Below, in pieces: positions 15,865-24,645 of a stretch of DNA of 64,000 nt (position 1 is its first letter; each line of letters starts with the position of its first letter). The translations under genes and the position numbers were made by a program. The notes beneath the pieces were generated by a model, which saw only the letters and a list, made by a program, of their open reading frames with translations, searched no databases and was not told the origin of the DNA. The stretch comes from Nitrospira sp. (GTDB taxonomy: Bacteria > Nitrospirota > Nitrospiria > Nitrospirales > Nitrospiraceae), in NCBI GenBank assembly GCA_024760525.1, contig CP060499.1, positions 3,307,501 through 3,371,500 of the forward strand, written 5' to 3'.

Positions 15865-16314
15865 ATGACTGATCATCTGCCGTTTCAATCTCTCTGCTAC
15901 TGCGCTGAATTACGAAAAGCCGCGCGTCGCGTCTCACTCATCTATGACGCTCGACTGAGAGCGAGTGGGCTCAGAACGAGTCAGTTTTCTTTACTTGCTG
16001 AGATTGCCAGAGACCGTCCTGCACCTCCGACCATGAATGAACTCTCAAGTTATCTGGTGATGGATCGCTCAACGCTGGGACATAATCTGCGTCCTCTTCT
16101 ACGTAAGGGACTTGTGGCCTTACAACAGGACGCCACCGATGCCAGGACGCGTCGCGTCACGCTGACGGCGAAGGGAACCGCTAAGTTAAAGGCGACGAAG
16201 AAACTGTGGCTAAAGGCGCAGCAGGAATATGAGCAAGCATTGGGAGAAGGAGAAGCCGTATCACTCAGGACTACGCTCCACAAATTATGTAGATCGAGAC
16301 TCCTTAAAAGTTGA
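15865..16314 (+). CDS. MarR-family transcriptional regulator
   Basis: A 149-residue winged-helix regulator. N-terminal dimerisation helix (SLCYCAELRKAARRVSLIYDARL), then LRTSQFSLLAEIA, the recognition helix region MNELSSYLVMDRSTLGHNLRPLLRKGLV and the wing D-ARTRRVTLTAKG, all typical of MarR. Two N-terminal Cys (residues 11 and 13) could sense oxidants, though this is speculative. It is divergent from the tautomerase gene, with a palindrome between them, and probably represses it. An alternative ATG sits 7 bases upstream but out of frame. Confidence 0.88.
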   Translation: MTDHLPFQSLCYCAELRKAARRVSLIYDARLRASGLRTSQFSLLAEIARDRPAPPTMNELSSYLVMDRSTLGHNLRPLLRKGLVALQQDATDARTRRVTLTAKGTAKLKATKKLWLKAQQEYEQALGEGEAVSLRTTLHKLCRSRLLKS

Positions 16315-16387
16315 ACTCACGCGAGCGCCATTCTTTCCGCACGAGAAAAGTTGATGACGGAAACGTCACTCTTACTCGCCTTCTGAG

Positions 16388-17152
16388 CTAAGCTGACAGG
16401 ACTTGTTTGATGAATTCTCCGAGCCGGCGGAGGTAGGCCGTCCCGCCCACTGCATACGTGTCGTTGTGGTCGGCCCCTTGAATCACATACCATTCTTTGG
16501 GTGGTTTAGCAGCGTCGAACACTTGGCGTCCCAATTCAATGGGGATGATGTCATCCTTGTCCCCGTGAATGATCAGCTTCGGCAGTGAGAGATACGGCAG
16601 GCGATCGATCAACCGAAATTCCGCCCCAAGGAACCAATGCATCGGCAAACCGCTGTAATGAAATTTAGCCACAGCCTCTATAGAAGGAAACGACGACTCG
16701 AGAATCAATGCTGAGGCAGGTCGTTGGGCCGCAAGGTCACCTGCCACGGAAGCCCCAAGCGATCGTCCAAACAAGACGACTCGCTCAGGGCGAATCTTCC
16801 TGGTTCGCGTGAGATAGTCGTACGCTCCGCTCGCATCTTCGTAGAGCCCTTTTTCACTGGGGCGGATATTCTGGCTCTTCCCGTAACCTCGGTAGTCGAA
16901 CAAAAGCACGGACAACCCCATCTGGTACAGGAGCCTGAGATTATCAAGGCGGTTGATGATATTCCCCGCATTGCCGTGACACCAGAGCAGCACAGGACGG
17001 TCGGCTGCTGCCTCGACATACCAGCCGAACAGTTGAACACCGTTGGATGATTGAAACCGCACGTCCTCGAGCGGCAACCCGCTCTGCCGTGCCCAATCGC
17101 GATCTTGCCAAGGTTCCGGATGATAGACGAAGAATTGATCGAGGATGCTCAC
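16388..17152 (-). CDS. Alpha/beta hydrolase (BEM46-like serine hydrolase)
   Basis: A 254-residue alpha/beta hydrolase. Oxyanion-hole segment WCHGNAGN (58-64), the DYRGYGKS motif (86-93), nucleophile elbow GRSLGAS with Ser131, the acid in IIHGDKDDIIP and His in GADHNDTY. This order is typical of the BEM46/ABHD13 group. No cleavable signal peptide is clear (N-terminus MSILDQFFVYHPEP). The enzyme class is well supported; the substrate is unknown. Its 3' end faces the MarR gene. Confidence 0.88.
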   Translation of the reverse strand: MSILDQFFVYHPEPWQDRDWARQSGLPLEDVRFQSSNGVQLFGWYVEAAADRPVLLWCHGNAGNIINRLDNLRLLYQMGLSVLLFDYRGYGKSQNIRPSEKGLYEDASGAYDYLTRTRKIRPERVVLFGRSLGASVAGDLAAQRPASALILESSFPSIEAVAKFHYSGLPMHWFLGAEFRLIDRLPYLSLPKLIIHGDKDDIIPIELGRQVFDAAKPPKEWYVIQGADHNDTYAVGGTAYLRRLGEFIKQVLSA

Positions 17153-17228
17153 GGAAGGAGCATAGCGGAACCGCCTTGGAGAAGAAAGCGTTCTCTCCGC
17201 ATCACCTGCATGAGCTCAATTCATTGAA

Positions 17229-19136
17229 TCAGAAAAATCTTTGGACGCTGAATAGGACGTCATTGTCGCGATCGCGATGATTATATTCCAGCCTCATCGA
17301 CCAATTGCGGGCCAATGTGAAGCGCGATCCGACATACCATCGAAAATCGTCGGATTGATCTCCCAACGGATACTTCAAATACGACCCCGTCGCCATAAGT
17401 TTCCAACGCTCCGTGACATCAGCCAACATCCCAACCGTTGCTCCACCTCCAACTCGATGCATCTCATCATAGGCCTTGCTGACGTTCGCCTCTACTTCCG
17501 CAAAGGCGAACAGCACTTCCCGTTTCAGCACGCGAAATTCCTTCGCTCCTCCGATGCCGCCGTTGAAGAAACCGTTGCTGCACAGTTGACAATCGTTGTG
17601 GCGAATCGTGTTCATACCGATGTTTAGTTTCCATGAAGGTGCGTGAAAGACAGAATCCATCGGGGAAAGCGAGAGGAGATTCAGCAACGTGGCCCGTTCT
17701 ACCCGTGTCTGATCCGCACGGTTGTAGTGCCGTACCGTGATGGAAGCCATTTCAATTTGCGCATCGGGAGTATAGCCGACCTCAGGATCCAGCAGAGTGT
17801 GATAGCCTCCTCGAAACGTCGCTTCTTCAAAGGTATCGTTATTCCGCCAGCCTCCCCCGATCGCAGCCTGTAACATCTTGTGGCCAAGTTCGGGCTGTCT
17901 CGCAAAGGGGCGCACGGTAAACTCCTCGGACGGGATGCGGAGCTGACTGCGGGCTGTCAGAACCGCTCGGTTTCGCTCCTTCCATTCTGGCTTCTGAGAG
18001 TCCGTCGTCTCAATCCGATAACGCAGATAATCTGACGCCAGATCCAGCACAAATGCCTGTTTCGCAGGAACCAATCGGGTGAACGTCGGCGAGGTCAACT
18101 CACCAAGATCCTGTGTGATCCGGTGGGCCAGATCTCGCTCCGCAGGAAGCAAGGACTCTCGCTTTCGCTTGATGACGGTACTACGGGAAGGGCGATAGGT
18201 GATATTCGATACCAAGCCTGGCTTTGATACAATCAACCTCACGGTGTCAGCTGGAACAGTCCAAAACATGAACTCGTCGGTCAAATGCAAGTCGGGGTCG
18301 GCATAATCCAACAGCGCAAGCAGATGGTAAGAGCAATTCTCCTTGAAGAAAAAATAGTCGAAGTACGCATTCCCAAGTTCCCACGCATGCATCAAGAATC
18401 GCCGCAGCTGGTTTTCCGTGAGGTTCAGGCGATATTCCCAAATATCCCGGTTCTCGATGTCCCGATACTGCTGCACCTTGAGATAATACGGAATCGTCGA
18501 AAAGTACCCCTTATAGCTTCCGAAGATACCTCGAATAGGATAAGCAAGGCCGGCGCCGGGAGGTACGTCGGCTGCATAGTTGATCGTATAGGCAAGGATA
18601 CGGGTCTGCTCGGTCTGCCCCTTCTGGTCGACGCGAAACAGCGTATGGCCGAACATCGACGCCGGATTATTAAGGAAGGCCGAAGGAAAGATCAGGGAAA
18701 TAGATTGAACCTCGAAATCTTCGTACCATCGATCAAACCGCTCGCAGGCGAGAGGCGGAAGACGGGTCGAATCAAACCTCAGTAGCTCCTTGAGCCAGTG
18801 GTAGCGAGCGATGAAGGCACATTGAGCCGGCTGTCGAGAACGACCGACCAGTTCGTTGGAAAAGAATTGTGTAAGGGTAGCCGCGAGTTCGGCAGAAGGA
18901 TCGGTCTTTCCTTGAGAGGATAAGAAAAATCCTTGATCATCCTGTTCACTCTCATATCCTCCAAAGATTCCCTTGCGGTAGTGCAACAACAGATGCCATT
19001 CACGCCGATCCGCAAGTCTCTCTTGCCCAGCTTGATCGATCAATTGCGCGAGATATTGCTCATGATCTGATTGTTGCGCACTGGAAGGAAATGGAGCGAA
19101 TAACGAGACGAGCAGCGCAAGAAGGGGAACCAACAC
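17229..19136 (-). CDS. DUF4105 (Lnb N-terminal-like) exported protein with C-terminal barrel-like region
   Basis: A 635-residue exported protein starting at GTG 19136, with signal peptide LLALLVSLFAPFPSSAQQ. The central region carries the DUF4105 signatures NPASMFGHTLFRVDQ and KENCSYHLLALLDYA, whose His and Cys correspond to a papain-like/NlpC-type pair. The C-terminal ~250 residues alternate polar and hydrophobic residues and end SMRLEYNHRDRDNDVLFSVQRFF, the pattern of an outer-membrane beta-barrel with terminal Phe. Possibly a surface or periplasmic peptidase or amidase. It lies downstream of the DUF3015 gene across a hairpin. Confidence 0.75.
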   Translation of the reverse strand: MLVPLLALLVSLFAPFPSSAQQSDHEQYLAQLIDQAGQERLADRREWHLLLHYRKGIFGGYESEQDDQGFFLSSQGKTDPSAELAATLTQFFSNELVGRSRQPAQCAFIARYHWLKELLRFDSTRLPPLACERFDRWYEDFEVQSISLIFPSAFLNNPASMFGHTLFRVDQKGQTEQTRILAYTINYAADVPPGAGLAYPIRGIFGSYKGYFSTIPYYLKVQQYRDIENRDIWEYRLNLTENQLRRFLMHAWELGNAYFDYFFFKENCSYHLLALLDYADPDLHLTDEFMFWTVPADTVRLIVSKPGLVSNITYRPSRSTVIKRKRESLLPAERDLAHRITQDLGELTSPTFTRLVPAKQAFVLDLASDYLRYRIETTDSQKPEWKERNRAVLTARSQLRIPSEEFTVRPFARQPELGHKMLQAAIGGGWRNNDTFEEATFRGGYHTLLDPEVGYTPDAQIEMASITVRHYNRADQTRVERATLLNLLSLSPMDSVFHAPSWKLNIGMNTIRHNDCQLCSNGFFNGGIGGAKEFRVLKREVLFAFAEVEANVSKAYDEMHRVGGGATVGMLADVTERWKLMATGSYLKYPLGDQSDDFRWYVGSRFTLARNWSMRLEYNHRDRDNDVLFSVQRFF

Positions 19137-19154
19137 GGTGTAAGACGAGACAAC

Positions 19155-19184
19155 AAGGGCTCTGGCATCTCTGCCAGAGCCCTT
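19155..19184 (-). terminator. Hairpin downstream of DUF3015 gene
   Basis: A perfect 13-bp stem, AAGGGCTCTGGCA (19155-19167) with TGCCAGAGCCCTT (19172-19184), and a 4-nt loop. It lies 13 bp past the DUF3015 stop and just before the DUF4105 start on the minus strand. The run after it, TTGTTGTC, is only weakly U-rich, so partial read-through is plausible. Confidence 0.65.
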
Positions 19185-19196
19185 GCAATACCTTAG

Positions 19197-19706
19197 TTAG
19201 CGTACCGATGCTTGTGCGAGGACTGGATGGCCCGCAATGGCATCATTGAGAGATTTCACCAATGCTACCGGAGAAGCTTCTCCAGCTTGTACCAGAGAGG
19301 TATACCGCTCCTGAGTCATGGCAAAGAACTGTGCATGGCGCTCAGCCGGCACACCCATCAGAGTCGCGAGTGAGGCCAAGTGTTCGCCCTGTCCCTGAGC
19401 CATCTCCGCCGTGAGGGCATCGAAGTTCAGCGATGCGAACATCGTCGTCTTGTGCTCGCTCATGATCTTGCCATCGTTGGTGCATCCGGAGGTGCCAAAA
19501 CTGATGCCGAACGTCTGGCTGCCAAACGTACCGTTCGTGGTTGCTTGCAGCACCTGAGGGGCAATTTCCTTCTGGCCCTTATACTCACCCCACGCCAGTT
19601 TCCCCAGCCCGCAGCCCGGACCGGTGTCTGGATTTGCCGCCATTGCCAGACCCGCCTGGGCGCCGAACAATACGGCGATAGACAATAAGAGCACTTTCTT
19701 CGACAT
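19197..19706 (-). CDS. DUF3015-family periplasmic protein
   Basis: About 169 residues from the ATG at 19706, preceded by GGAGGAG. The signal peptide cleaves after GLAMAA. The mature start NPDTGPGCGLGKLAWGE and later FGTSGCTNDGKI are the characteristic DUF3015 blocks, with a conserved Cys pair that may form a disulfide. A predicted -10 TATACT lies about 70 bp upstream. Members occur widely in Gram-negatives as small secreted proteins; the function is not established. Confidence 0.85.
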   Translation of the reverse strand: MSKKVLLLSIAVLFGAQAGLAMAANPDTGPGCGLGKLAWGEYKGQKEIAPQVLQATTNGTFGSQTFGISFGTSGCTNDGKIMSEHKTTMFASLNFDALTAEMAQGQGEHLASLATLMGVPAERHAQFFAMTQERYTSLVQAGEASPVALVKSLNDAIAGHPVLAQASVR

Positions 19707-19954
19707 AAGTCCTCCTCCGTTAGAATTGATTAAGTACCCACTGACATTGTGATATTGCCAAGACACCGACCCGAAGTATAACCGAATTCATCTCTGATGT
19801 TGATAAAAAATTTCTCGCTCCGAAGTCATCCAGCCCACCGAAGTGAGGGCAATGATTATAGACAAATCACGTGAGCGCAACAACTTTTTCTTCGCACCGT
19901 CCTTTCTTCCTCCACTCAATCCATGTGCCATGTAAACACCGGCTCAATTCCAAA

Positions 19955-19983
19955 TTGACGGATGCCCCATGCATCACTATACT
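19955..19983 (+). promoter_or_regulatory. Sigma-70-type promoter for TRL-like lipoprotein gene
   Basis: TTGACG (19955-19960), a 17-bp spacer, then TATACT (19978-19983): five of six and five of six matches to consensus. It places a start near 19990 and a leader of about 63 nt before the ATG at 20054. The rest of the 347-bp gap between 19707 and 20053 holds the DUF3015 promoter region and nothing else I recognise. Confidence 0.65.
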
Positions 19984-20053
19984 CCGCAGAGGTGATTGCT
20001 CTGCTTTCCAAACAATCACAGGGTTTATCAAACTTTTTTCATCAGGAGGATCT

Positions 20054-20374
20054 ATGAAGCAAATGCACCTATTACTTGCCCTCGCAGCGCTCGTCGGGCT
20101 CACCTCGGCAGGCTGTCAGATCGTCGCCTCTCCGTTGGCGGGCGGCATCTACAATGAAACCAAGTACGGCGATGTCGCGACCACCGCGACGGCCGCCACC
20201 AAAGAGGGCAAGGCCTGCGGCACCTCGATTCTGGGCTGGGTTGCAACCGGTGATGCCAGTGTCCAAGCTGCCAAGACAGCCGGAGGCATCAGTGCCGTGG
20301 CTTCGGTCGACCACTCGGCCAAGAACATTTTGGGCATTTTCGGTGAATGGTGCACAATCGTTCGTGGTAGCTGA
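20054..20374 (+). CDS. TRL-like lipoprotein
   Basis: A 106-residue protein from the ATG at 20054, with AGGAGG upstream; the longer in-frame extension to 19871 lacks features. Lipobox LTSAGC with Cys at residue 21. The mature protein has the TRL-like family pattern: a Gly-rich start near SPLAGGIYNETKYGDV, then ACGTSILGWVATGDASVQAAKTAGGI and a C-terminal Cys (FGEWCTIVRG). Family members are small exported proteins of unknown function. Well expressed if the strong promoter is real. Followed by a clear terminator. Confidence 0.8.
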   Translation: MKQMHLLLALAALVGLTSAGCQIVASPLAGGIYNETKYGDVATTATAATKEGKACGTSILGWVATGDASVQAAKTAGGISAVASVDHSAKNILGIFGEWCTIVRGS

Positions 20375-20396
20375 TCTGCACTCATAAGAAGCAATG

Positions 20397-20440
20397 GAAA
20401 GGGCCTTCTGGAATACTTCCGGAAGGCCCTTTCATTTTCT
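20397..20440 (+). terminator. Rho-independent terminator after TRL-like gene
   Basis: Stem GAAAGGGCCTTC (20397-20408) pairs with GAAGGCCCTTTC (20422-20433), with an inner GGAA/TTCC pairing, followed by ATTTTCT. It overlaps no gene and ends 23 bp before the next start. Confidence 0.75.
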
Positions 20441-20462
20441 GCCATTTCTCATTCCGTGAACC

Positions 20463-21113
20463 GTGAGATTGGACTTCGCTGCGAGATTCATCGGTCTGCC
20501 CAGTTTGCTGTTCTGGTGTCTGTGCGTAACTGAGATAGCCTTGCCGGCCGAGTTCGGAGACGTGGAATTGAGTGCATATGCCATGGGCAGTTGGCCGCGC
20601 GACGAAGATATCTTCAACCAAGGGACGACAGGACCGGGTTCAATCGGACAAGGGTTCGGCGCCGGGTTGAAAGCGGGACTTTTTCCTGCAGCGTTGCATC
20701 GAGTCGTCGGTCTCGAAATCGATTCCAACATACACAGCAGCAGCCTCTCATTTCCAAATATTGCAGATGGACAAGATCAAGGGTCAGGCCGCTCAGACCT
20801 CCTCGTGATCAAGACAACGTTTAATGTAGTACTACGCTACCCAGGCGAGTTCGTGCGTCCATACGTCGGGGGAGGCATAGGATGGGCCACAGGCGTGCTT
20901 CTCAATCCAAACATCGCCGGACGCGACGATACGGATTTTGGTTCGGCCCGTGCCTTAGGGCATCAGTTTCTTGGCGGTGTCCAAGTCCTTCTCAGCCCCA
21001 AAATCTTCGTGTTTGCCGAATACCGATATTTCTCGGCCGACTACCACTGGGAGGGCCTGGCTGTCGACTTTCGAGAACACAACAGCTTAGCTGGTGTTGG
21101 ATTGCGTTTTTGA
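20463..21113 (+). CDS. Outer-membrane beta-barrel protein (OmpA-like 8-strand type)
   Basis: A 216-residue protein starting at GTG 20463. Signal peptide FIGLPSLLFWCLCVTEIALPA. The mature sequence shows alternating strands: ELSAYAMGSW, GAGLKAGLF, RPYVGGGIGWATG, FLGGVQVLLSPKIFVFAEYRYFS, and a final SLAGVGLRF with terminal Phe, the standard barrel insertion signal. Length and strand count suit an 8-stranded barrel. Transport or adhesion role unknown. Confidence 0.8.
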   Translation: MRLDFAARFIGLPSLLFWCLCVTEIALPAEFGDVELSAYAMGSWPRDEDIFNQGTTGPGSIGQGFGAGLKAGLFPAALHRVVGLEIDSNIHSSSLSFPNIADGQDQGSGRSDLLVIKTTFNVVLRYPGEFVRPYVGGGIGWATGVLLNPNIAGRDDTDFGSARALGHQFLGGVQVLLSPKIFVFAEYRYFSADYHWEGLAVDFREHNSLAGVGLRF

Positions 21114-21153
21114 TCTGCGCAGCTGTCAGCTTTGCGCGGACACCTCTTACCCC

Positions 21154-21756
21154 TTAGAGTCTCTTCCAGATCTCTAACTCGTTCGGCATCGACGAACGGC
21201 CCTGAGCAATGGATTCCAGCTGTCCCAGGCTCACCTGCTTGACCACTCGGCACTCTCCGTCAAGAAAGCGGATGTTGCCGTCAGCATCATGCTCTGCCTC
21301 CGACAGTACACGTCCGTTTTCATCAATCAGACGATAGCCTGCAGAACTGGCTACGAGTGTGGCACGGCGTTCGACGATCCCATGGCGCTCGTACGTCACG
21401 ATTGCCCCATCATCCGGTGGCGTCCATCGGATCGTGGTTTCACCCAAGGTGGTCACCTTCGTGCCATCACTACCAAAATCGGACGCCTTGATCGGGCTTT
21501 CTCCGGTCCAAAAGTGCATCGCATTGAAGATGAACGTATCCAACAGCGCCGAGAACATATAGGCGGGGATGATCAGCATACCGAAGAACACAATTTCCCT
21601 CATCCACTTATCATTGATTTGGCCACTACCTTTGACGTTGCTGTTCCAGTGATAGACATTCTTCGTAAGATTGAACGGACCATAACATGCGGTGCTCGCG
21701 GTTACGAACGACATCAATACCACCGCAACAACAAGCCGGCGAAATAATCTAGTCAT
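21154..21756 (-). CDS. DUF3332-family lipoprotein/membrane protein
   Basis: A 200-residue protein. Signal with lipobox-like TASTAC (Cys about residue 24) followed by YGPFNLTKNVYHWN. A hydrophobic stretch (REIVFFGMLIIPAYMFSALLDTFIFNAMHFWTG) matches the core of DUF3332 proteins. The C-terminal ~100 residues are soluble, with a Gly-rich turn pattern. Envelope-associated; function unknown. Confidence 0.8.
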   Translation of the reverse strand: MTRLFRRLVVAVVLMSFVTASTACYGPFNLTKNVYHWNSNVKGSGQINDKWMREIVFFGMLIIPAYMFSALLDTFIFNAMHFWTGESPIKASDFGSDGTKVTTLGETTIRWTPPDDGAIVTYERHGIVERRATLVASSAGYRLIDENGRVLSEAEHDADGNIRFLDGECRVVKQVSLGQLESIAQGRSSMPNELEIWKRL

Positions 21757-21883
21757 CGTCTCTCCCCTTTCTCAAAACACGACAAGACGGACCAACAGCC
21801 GCCTTCATAAAGTTGGATATTGATCTAGCATCATACGAAGGCACACTCAATTTTCCCATACCTTACACTTTCAGAGGGTTAGA

Positions 21884-22384
21884 CTACTCCAACCTATCTT
21901 TCAATTTGATATGTTTCGTTAACAGTCTGGTCCCTATCGATATCGCTCCTATCATCCTGGGCAATGTGAACCGTCTTGGACCGGCCGATCCCGGGTTGAA
22001 CAAAAGCGTCTCTCCCAGCCATTCGTTTCTCGGCTGATGGGTGTGGCCGAAAATACAAATGTCCGGATGCGTACGATCCAAGAACGCTCTTCCCTCTTTG
22101 GTGAGCTTTCCACCTTCGTACAGAATGTGGCGGATGGCAATCCGAATGCCGGCCAACTTGATCACTGTCTCACGCGGAAATCCGCTTCGTTCATACTCAT
22201 CGACATTACCGGAAACGGCGGTGACTGGAGCAATCGTCTTGAGCTGCTCGATCACGGATTGCCCACCGATGTCGCCTGCGTGAACGATATGATCGACACG
22301 ACGAAAATGTTGCTCGAGCACCGGATCAAAGAGTCCATGGGTATCCGCCAGAACACCGATACGAAGTGTACGTGAGGCACTCAT
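21884..22384 (-). CDS. YfcE/MJ0936-family metallophosphoesterase
   Basis: About 166 residues from the ATG at 22384, which overlaps the upstream M48 protease stop as ATGA. Motifs in order: GVLADTHG (metal-binding D-x-H), HAGDIGG (GD), SGNVDE (GN), and FGHTHQPRNEW with NPGSAGPRR, the two-metal phosphodiesterase signature of the YfcE/MJ0936 group, which hydrolyses phosphodiesters in vitro. The physiological substrate is unknown. Co-translated with the protease. Confidence 0.9.
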   Translation of the reverse strand: MSASRTLRIGVLADTHGLFDPVLEQHFRRVDHIVHAGDIGGQSVIEQLKTIAPVTAVSGNVDEYERSGFPRETVIKLAGIRIAIRHILYEGGKLTKEGRAFLDRTHPDICIFGHTHQPRNEWLGETLLFNPGSAGPRRFTLPRMIGAISIGTRLLTKHIKLKDRLE

Positions 22385-23523
22385 GAGCCCGCACCGGCCT
22401 GCCCACCGAGCGACGCTCGGACCTTGCCCCACTCGAATGTGAAGGGCTCAGGCCGAAACTTCGGCATGGCCGCAAGCTCAGCTTTCAACCGCTCGGCCCT
22501 CGCGCCACTCATGGGATGGGTGGAGAGCCACTCGACTCGTCCCTCGTCCTTCTCCGCGAGTCGTTCAAAGAACGTAATCATGCCGGAGGGATCGATCTTG
22601 GCGCGATGTAGCAGTTGAAGACCGGTCAAATCCGCTTCGGTCTCTTGTGCCCGGCCGAACTTCAGCGTCACCAATTCAACGCCGAGTTGCTTCATGACCT
22701 GGCCGAGCCCTTGCTGACTCCCCAGTACGATCGAGACCACGGCCACAAAGCCCAGTTGCTTCACGATACGTTCGAGTCCATGCCGCTGCAGCACATGGTT
22801 CAGCTCATGCGCCAATACTCCCGCCACTTCTTCCGGATTTTCCGCTTTTTTCATCAATCCGGTAAAGACCACGACGTAGCCACCTGGCAGGGCAAACGCA
22901 TTCACCACGTCACTCTTCACGACGGTCACATCGAATGTGTAGGGGTTATCAGGAATCTGACTAGCCAGGCGACCGGTCATCTCCTTGACGGCCGCGACGG
23001 CCTGGCCGTCTTTCACAATCTCCTGAGCGGCAAGGAAATCATGATAGGCCGACTCCCCCAGCTTCTGCTCCCACGCTACCGGGATTCGATCAACGGCCAG
23101 TTCGACCAGCAGGTCACTCCCAAACCATAGCCCCACCATCAAGGCCAGAAGAGTCCCTCCGACGATACTCCATACGATCCGGTGCCGTTGACGTACACGG
23201 CGGACTTGTTCCACCGCCTGTTCAAGCGGCCTATTTAGATGATCAGGTGCTGCCTGCCGGAACGCACGAATCACATCGGAGCTCTTGAGATACAACGTTC
23301 GCTGCCCTGTGGGCCCTGCCCATTTTATGACGAGGTGATCGTGGTCCAACCCTCCTGCTGAAACCGCCATACTTGAAAACGGCACCGATTCCGACTGCTT
23401 GTGATCGGCCTCAGAGGAAAAAGTAATCGTAAGCCCATGGCCTTCGACATGGACAAGGCAAGGCGCGCCACTGGCAGGAAATTCTTCCCCGAAACAGAGT
23501 GCGTTGGGATGGAATGCGGTCAT
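22381..23523 (-). CDS. M48-family metalloprotease, membrane-anchored
   Basis: A 380-residue protein. N-terminal ~100 residues form a soluble domain of unknown type; a transmembrane segment follows at about 117-135; then an M48 catalytic domain with HELNH (zinc His239, His243, catalytic Glu240) and the third-ligand region ETEAD (Glu296). The ALPGGYVVVFTGLM block before the active site is the usual M48C (BepA/LoiP-like) pattern, and the catalytic domain probably faces the periplasm. Likely envelope protein quality control. The 284-bp region upstream holds unusual hairpins. Confidence 0.88.
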   Translation of the reverse strand: MTAFHPNALCFGEEFPASGAPCLVHVEGHGLTITFSSEADHKQSESVPFSSMAVSAGGLDHDHLVIKWAGPTGQRTLYLKSSDVIRAFRQAAPDHLNRPLEQAVEQVRRVRQRHRIVWSIVGGTLLALMVGLWFGSDLLVELAVDRIPVAWEQKLGESAYHDFLAAQEIVKDGQAVAAVKEMTGRLASQIPDNPYTFDVTVVKSDVVNAFALPGGYVVVFTGLMKKAENPEEVAGVLAHELNHVLQRHGLERIVKQLGFVAVVSIVLGSQQGLGQVMKQLGVELVTLKFGRAQETEADLTGLQLLHRAKIDPSGMITFFERLAEKDEGRVEWLSTHPMSGARAERLKAELAAMPKFRPEPFTFEWGKVRASLGGQAGAGS

Positions 23524-23593
23524 GGTGTGGTTCTCGATTGATTCATTGGCAGCGGAATGTTCTCGAGCCGATGCTCAAAACAGCTGCTGATCT

Positions 23594-23782
23594 CACCCGC
23601 CCACCCCGGCGCGCCAAGACGCGCCTTTCCACAAGCAAGGCCGCAGGCGTCGTAGTGTTCACCCTCTCGCCCTGAGCTGCCAAGACAGCTCTCTCCTCGT
23701 GCGGGAGACGTTGAGGATTGAGTCGAACCGAGAACGAAGCTTGGGAACTGGCGCGTCTTGGCGCGACTGGGTGGGGAGGGTG
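23594..23782. repeat. Cluster of hairpins with a constant CCAAGA loop, inside a larger inverted repeat
   Basis: Three short palindromes share a CCAAGA/TCTTGG hexaloop but have different stems: GGCGCG-CCAAGA-CGCGCC (23608-23625), GAGCTG-CCAAGA-CAGCTC (23674-23691) and CGCG-TCTTGG-CGCG (23752-23765, opposite orientation). The outer two sit in a longer imperfect inverted repeat with arms 23594-23625 and 23750-23782. It fills the gap between the AIM24-like gene and the M48 protease. An open frame crossing it (minus strand, 23520-23804) appears to be an artefact of the repeat. Confidence 0.7.
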
Positions 23783-23807
23783 ATACCGTAGGCTGTTTCA
23801 GCATCCG

Positions 23808-24491
23808 CTATTCAGAGACTGGAATGAACTGTCGTACCCACGCACCAAACCCGCCTGGGTTGCGGCTCTGGATATAGACAACACCCGGCCCGCGAAATCG
23901 GCAGACAAACCCTTCACCGGAAGTGAAACTGGCTACCCACCCGGAAGTGGCTTTTTCGATGTTATACGACGTCGTGGTGGCCCATGCGACCAGATGACTA
24001 TTGTCGACAATATATTCCTGGCCGGGTTTCAACTCGATCTTGTGAATGGCCCCGAAGCTGTTCAGAACGAGCATCCCCTTCCCGCTCATCTTCAGAATGA
24101 AGAATCCCTCGCCACCCAGCAGCCCGCGACTCATGCTCTGCATCTGACTGTCGATGTTGATGCTATCCGCTCCCGCAAGGAATCCATCTTTCTGGACCAT
24201 GTACTCGTTGACCCCATCGAGTTCCAGGATGACGATTTCTCCGGGTACGGTGGGAGCGAGCAAGGCTTCTCCGGCGCCTCGGCTGGCACGCAGCGTCTGA
24301 AAGAAGAACTTTTCTCCGGTGAGAAACTTCCGCGACAATGCTCCGAGAAATCCACCTTCCATTTTGCTTTCAATGTCGATGGTCGGCGAGCAGGCCACCA
24401 TCGCGCCTGACTCTGCCTTGATGTGCTCTCCGTCTGCCAACTCCACACGCACCATCGGGAACGCGCCGGGATAAAGAATTTCACTCTTCAT
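23808..24491 (-). CDS. AIM24/TIGR00266-family protein
   Basis: A 227-residue beta-rich protein. Family blocks: EILYPGAFPMVRVELADGEHIKAESGAMV at the start (broken by no gaps), GFLGALSRKFLTGE, and a second half repeating the fold with DNSHLVAWATT and GEGFVCRFRGPGVVYIQSRN. TIGR00266 proteins are double-stranded beta-helix proteins with unknown biochemical role. Gly-rich turns and no signal peptide suggest a cytoplasmic location. ATG at 24491 with GAGGGGAGG upstream. Confidence 0.85.
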   Translation of the reverse strand: MKSEILYPGAFPMVRVELADGEHIKAESGAMVACSPTIDIESKMEGGFLGALSRKFLTGEKFFFQTLRASRGAGEALLAPTVPGEIVILELDGVNEYMVQKDGFLAGADSINIDSQMQSMSRGLLGGEGFFILKMSGKGMLVLNSFGAIHKIELKPGQEYIVDNSHLVAWATTTSYNIEKATSGWVASFTSGEGFVCRFRGPGVVYIQSRNPGGFGAWVRQFIPVSE

Positions 24492-24645
24492 CGTTCCTCC
24501 CCTCTTTCCTTTACTTCACCCATCCGCGGGCGAAGTTGGTCGATGTCTCGTTGCGCGCATGCACCGACCACCGACCGTGACCTAGCTCTATAATCAATCC
24601 TGTGTGCGCGGTGCGCGAGCAGGAGACACGACCTGATCCGCCCGC

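Noticed and set aside
23520..23804. 94-codon minus-strand frame upstream of the M48 gene
   Set aside because: Built almost wholly of the inverted-repeat and hairpin sequences, with no domain or Shine-Dalgarno.
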